A stretch of DNA of 64,000 nucleotides, from assembly GCA_032718475.1 (NCBI GenBank), contig JAUCBJ010002167.1, positions 1 through 64,000 of the forward strand. Reading direction: 5' to 3'. The position numbers and the translations under genes are program-made. The first letter of the stretch is position 1; the number at the start of each line of letters is the position of its first letter. Positions 62,290 to 64,000 of this stretch are shown here, piece by piece. This stretch comes from Nemertoderma westbladi (taxonomy: Eukaryota > Xenacoelomorpha > Nemertodermatida > Nemertodermatidae). A model generated the notes under the pieces. It was not told the DNA's origin, ran no database searches, and saw nothing but the letters and a program-made list of their open reading frames with translations.

Positions 62290-62900
62290 GTTCTCTGTTT
62301 CGATGCCCCTAATTTTTTATTTCAAAGCATCTTTATTGGTTTTCTGGGTCGCTGAATCGATTGAAAGTAATATAGAAGCCTGAAGACTTAGAGGTTAGCC
62401 ATTTTTTGAAATCAAAATTCCGAATAAAATAATTTTGAAAATTTGAAGTGCCACGCCCTAATTTTGGGGCACCAAAAATTACGTACACCAAGGATTTGAG
62501 GCTTTTATATTACTTTCAATCGATTCAGCGCTCCAGAAAACCAATAAAAATGCCTCGAAATCAAAACTTTGGTAAATTTTCCGAATAAAGTAATTTTGAA
62601 ATTTTAAAGTGCCACGCCCTAATTTTGGTGCTCCAAAAATGACGTACCACTAAACTTACATGCTTGTATAGAGCATTAGAGTGATCCAAACCAATAAAAA
62701 TAAATAAAAATAGCACAAACATAAATAATTACTAAATCACGAATGACTTTGTAAAATTCGAAAATTTCAAAAAATTTGGTGCTGGAGACCAAATTTTGAG
62801 GTGGCACCCACATCGAATCTAATTGCAACGTCATTTTTTGCAAAAGATGCGGCATTAAATTTGGCTAATTCTCAATAAAAATTGGGCCGGTACGTAATGT
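62290..62900. repeat. Further copy of the dispersed TTAA-element repeat family
   Basis: Contains TTTTCTGGGTCGCTGAATCG, the inverse CGATTCAGCGCTCCAGAAAA, repeated AGTGCCACGCCCTAATTTTGG words (two units about 180 bp apart) and TTTGGTGCTGGAGACCAAA. Same vocabulary as 15.4-18.2 kb and 0.2 kb, arranged partly as an inverted repeat. Confidence 0.6.
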
Positions 62901-64000
62901 GGTTGCATAGTTACAGCAACTAAAATCTAGGAAGGGGCCGATTCGCTCTCTCTCTGTTTTTCTGCATGACGGTCTGCATGGAATACTAGATGTAAAAAAA
63001 AAAATGTAGAATAAATGAAGTCAATAGAAAAATCTATTAGTTCATGTAGAAATGTACTGTAGGTAGGGTCTGTCCGGCCACGCGGCCCGTTAAAAATAAG
63101 AGAACACCCAATACTTAAATAAAACTTTAGCTATGGTCGTTTCCCAGATCAGTAATTCCATTTCTGTCAGTTTTTAGTAATTATTATAAAAATAATCCAC
63201 AGTTATGTCTGAACTGCCCCTCACAAATATATACAATTATACCTAACAATTATATACCAACGCCTCTGGCATTACCTGATGATGCAATGGCAATTGTTAG
63301 GATGCATTAACTATTTTTAAAAACAGAATAAGTCAATTATCATTTTATGGACGCTACACAGACAAGGAACAGCCGACACTGTTGTTGGGGGCCCACACAT
63401 TTAGGTTGTGATTTATTTGCTGTCTTGTTAACTTTGTTTAACTTTGTCTTGTGAAATTGATTTATTGACTTGGCTTGTGGCCCTGATATATTTGTTTGAT
63501 TAATTCTTGCGCGGACGATATTTCGAGATTTCAAATATTATACATTACCTCAGACACAATGCGGTGCATCGTATTCTAGAAACGCGGCTATTGATATTAC
63601 TAATCCAATGATTCTGTAACTGATGATCCACTGATGATCCATGAATACCCATTCCAAATGTCGCTGCCCTGTGACACAACATTCCTATGTCGCAACAACA
63701 TAAATGAGTTCCCAAGACGACCATTAAACCTGCTGTGATTAGAAGGTATTGCGGATTCATAATTAAGTTTCCCAGAAGCGGTAATTGTCTGAATCAGTGG
63801 CTGGTTAGTTAGTGTCTGGAGAGCTATTTATTCAGAGTGTACAATAATTACTTGATATAATTGATGGTAATCCTACACACAAACATATAAATATAATACA
63901 AAAATTGCAATTGACAGGTCACTAAAAGAAATCGGATTTTAAATTATTTAAACAATTCAAAATAATTTCGAAAATATATGCACAAAGTGTGTGGGTGTGG
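62901..64000. other. Non-coding sequence to window end
   Basis: No exon, TE protein or tandem repeat recognised. A short open frame at 63545-63760 (minus) is cysteine-containing but has no supporting splice sites or family resemblance. Confidence 0.5.

Overview
The window is non-coding-rich, AT-rich eukaryotic DNA from an invertebrate animal. Two things point to this: intron-split exons of an extracellular modular protein (PAN/apple, thrombospondin type-1 and calcium-binding EGF modules), and a metazoan mix of transposable elements (BEL/Pao, Ty3/Gypsy Mag-like, L2 and RTE-like LINEs, Tc1, Polinton/Maverick-like and piggyBac-like ends). The species cannot be fixed from the sequence. Palindromic words such as ACCGGT and AGGCCT are conspicuously common. 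No bacterial or viral genome organisation is present, and there are no tRNA, rRNA or CRISPR features.

Left third (1-22 kb). A host gene on the minus strand can be followed through four exons with good splice sites and compatible phases: 21681-21459 (PAN/apple-like), 18398-18314 (linker), 17559-17344 (TSP1) and 11354-11232 (cbEGF). Its introns hold at least six fragments of one or two RTE-like LINE families, a 1.25-kb foldback palindrome (11532-12788) and a 1.5-kb TTAA-flanked piggyBac-like non-autonomous element (15393-16925). At 1450-8935 lies a nearly intact young BEL/Pao element on the minus strand, with 565-bp LTRs differing at about 4 sites and the 5-bp TSD CTAAG. It sits inside an older, twin-primed LINE.

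Middle and right (22-62 kb). This is a Russian-doll nest. After a degenerate LINE (22.2-24.3 kb) and another LINE tail (26.9-27.4 kb), an old BEL/Pao element (BEL-2) runs on the plus strand in four pieces: 27.4-28.5, 35.77-36.58, 41.93-43.25 and 62.08-62.17 kb. The gaps are three insertions. The first is an L2 LINE (28.5-35.8 kb), itself hit by an intact Tc1 element (34267-35753). The second is a Mag-like Gypsy element with identical 160-bp LTRs (36588-41931, TSD TTTAT). The third is an 18.8-kb element (43259-62074) with about 340-bp terminal inverted repeats starting 5'-AG and a 6-bp TSD GCCATG, the hallmarks of Polinton/Maverick.

The most unusual part is the inside of that 18.8-kb element. 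In place of Polinton genes it carries a GC-richer, purine-loaded BEL/Pao-type family (BEL-3) in two copies: copy A (gag-PR-RT-IN, 43.6-50.3 kb) and copy B (gag-PR only, 57.8-60.8 kb). Between them is a region with a CCAAT-TATA-Inr promoter and a series of strong hairpins (55.1-57.7 kb), probably the LTR/leader shared by the two. Downstream of the copy A integrase, in the env position, is a broken gene (51.5-53.9 kb) that looks like a DEDD-type 3'-5' exonuclease joined to three perfect CX2CX4HX4C zinc knuckles. I do not recognise this arrangement in described BEL/Pao elements. All BEL-3 ORFs carry stops or frameshifts. Only one small AT-rich minus-strand gene (60831-61262) next to the right TIR may be an original Polinton gene.

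Flanking stretches (1-1.36, 9.8-10.5, 12.8-13.7, 24.5-26.2 and 62.2-64 kb) show no recognisable genes beyond short repeats.
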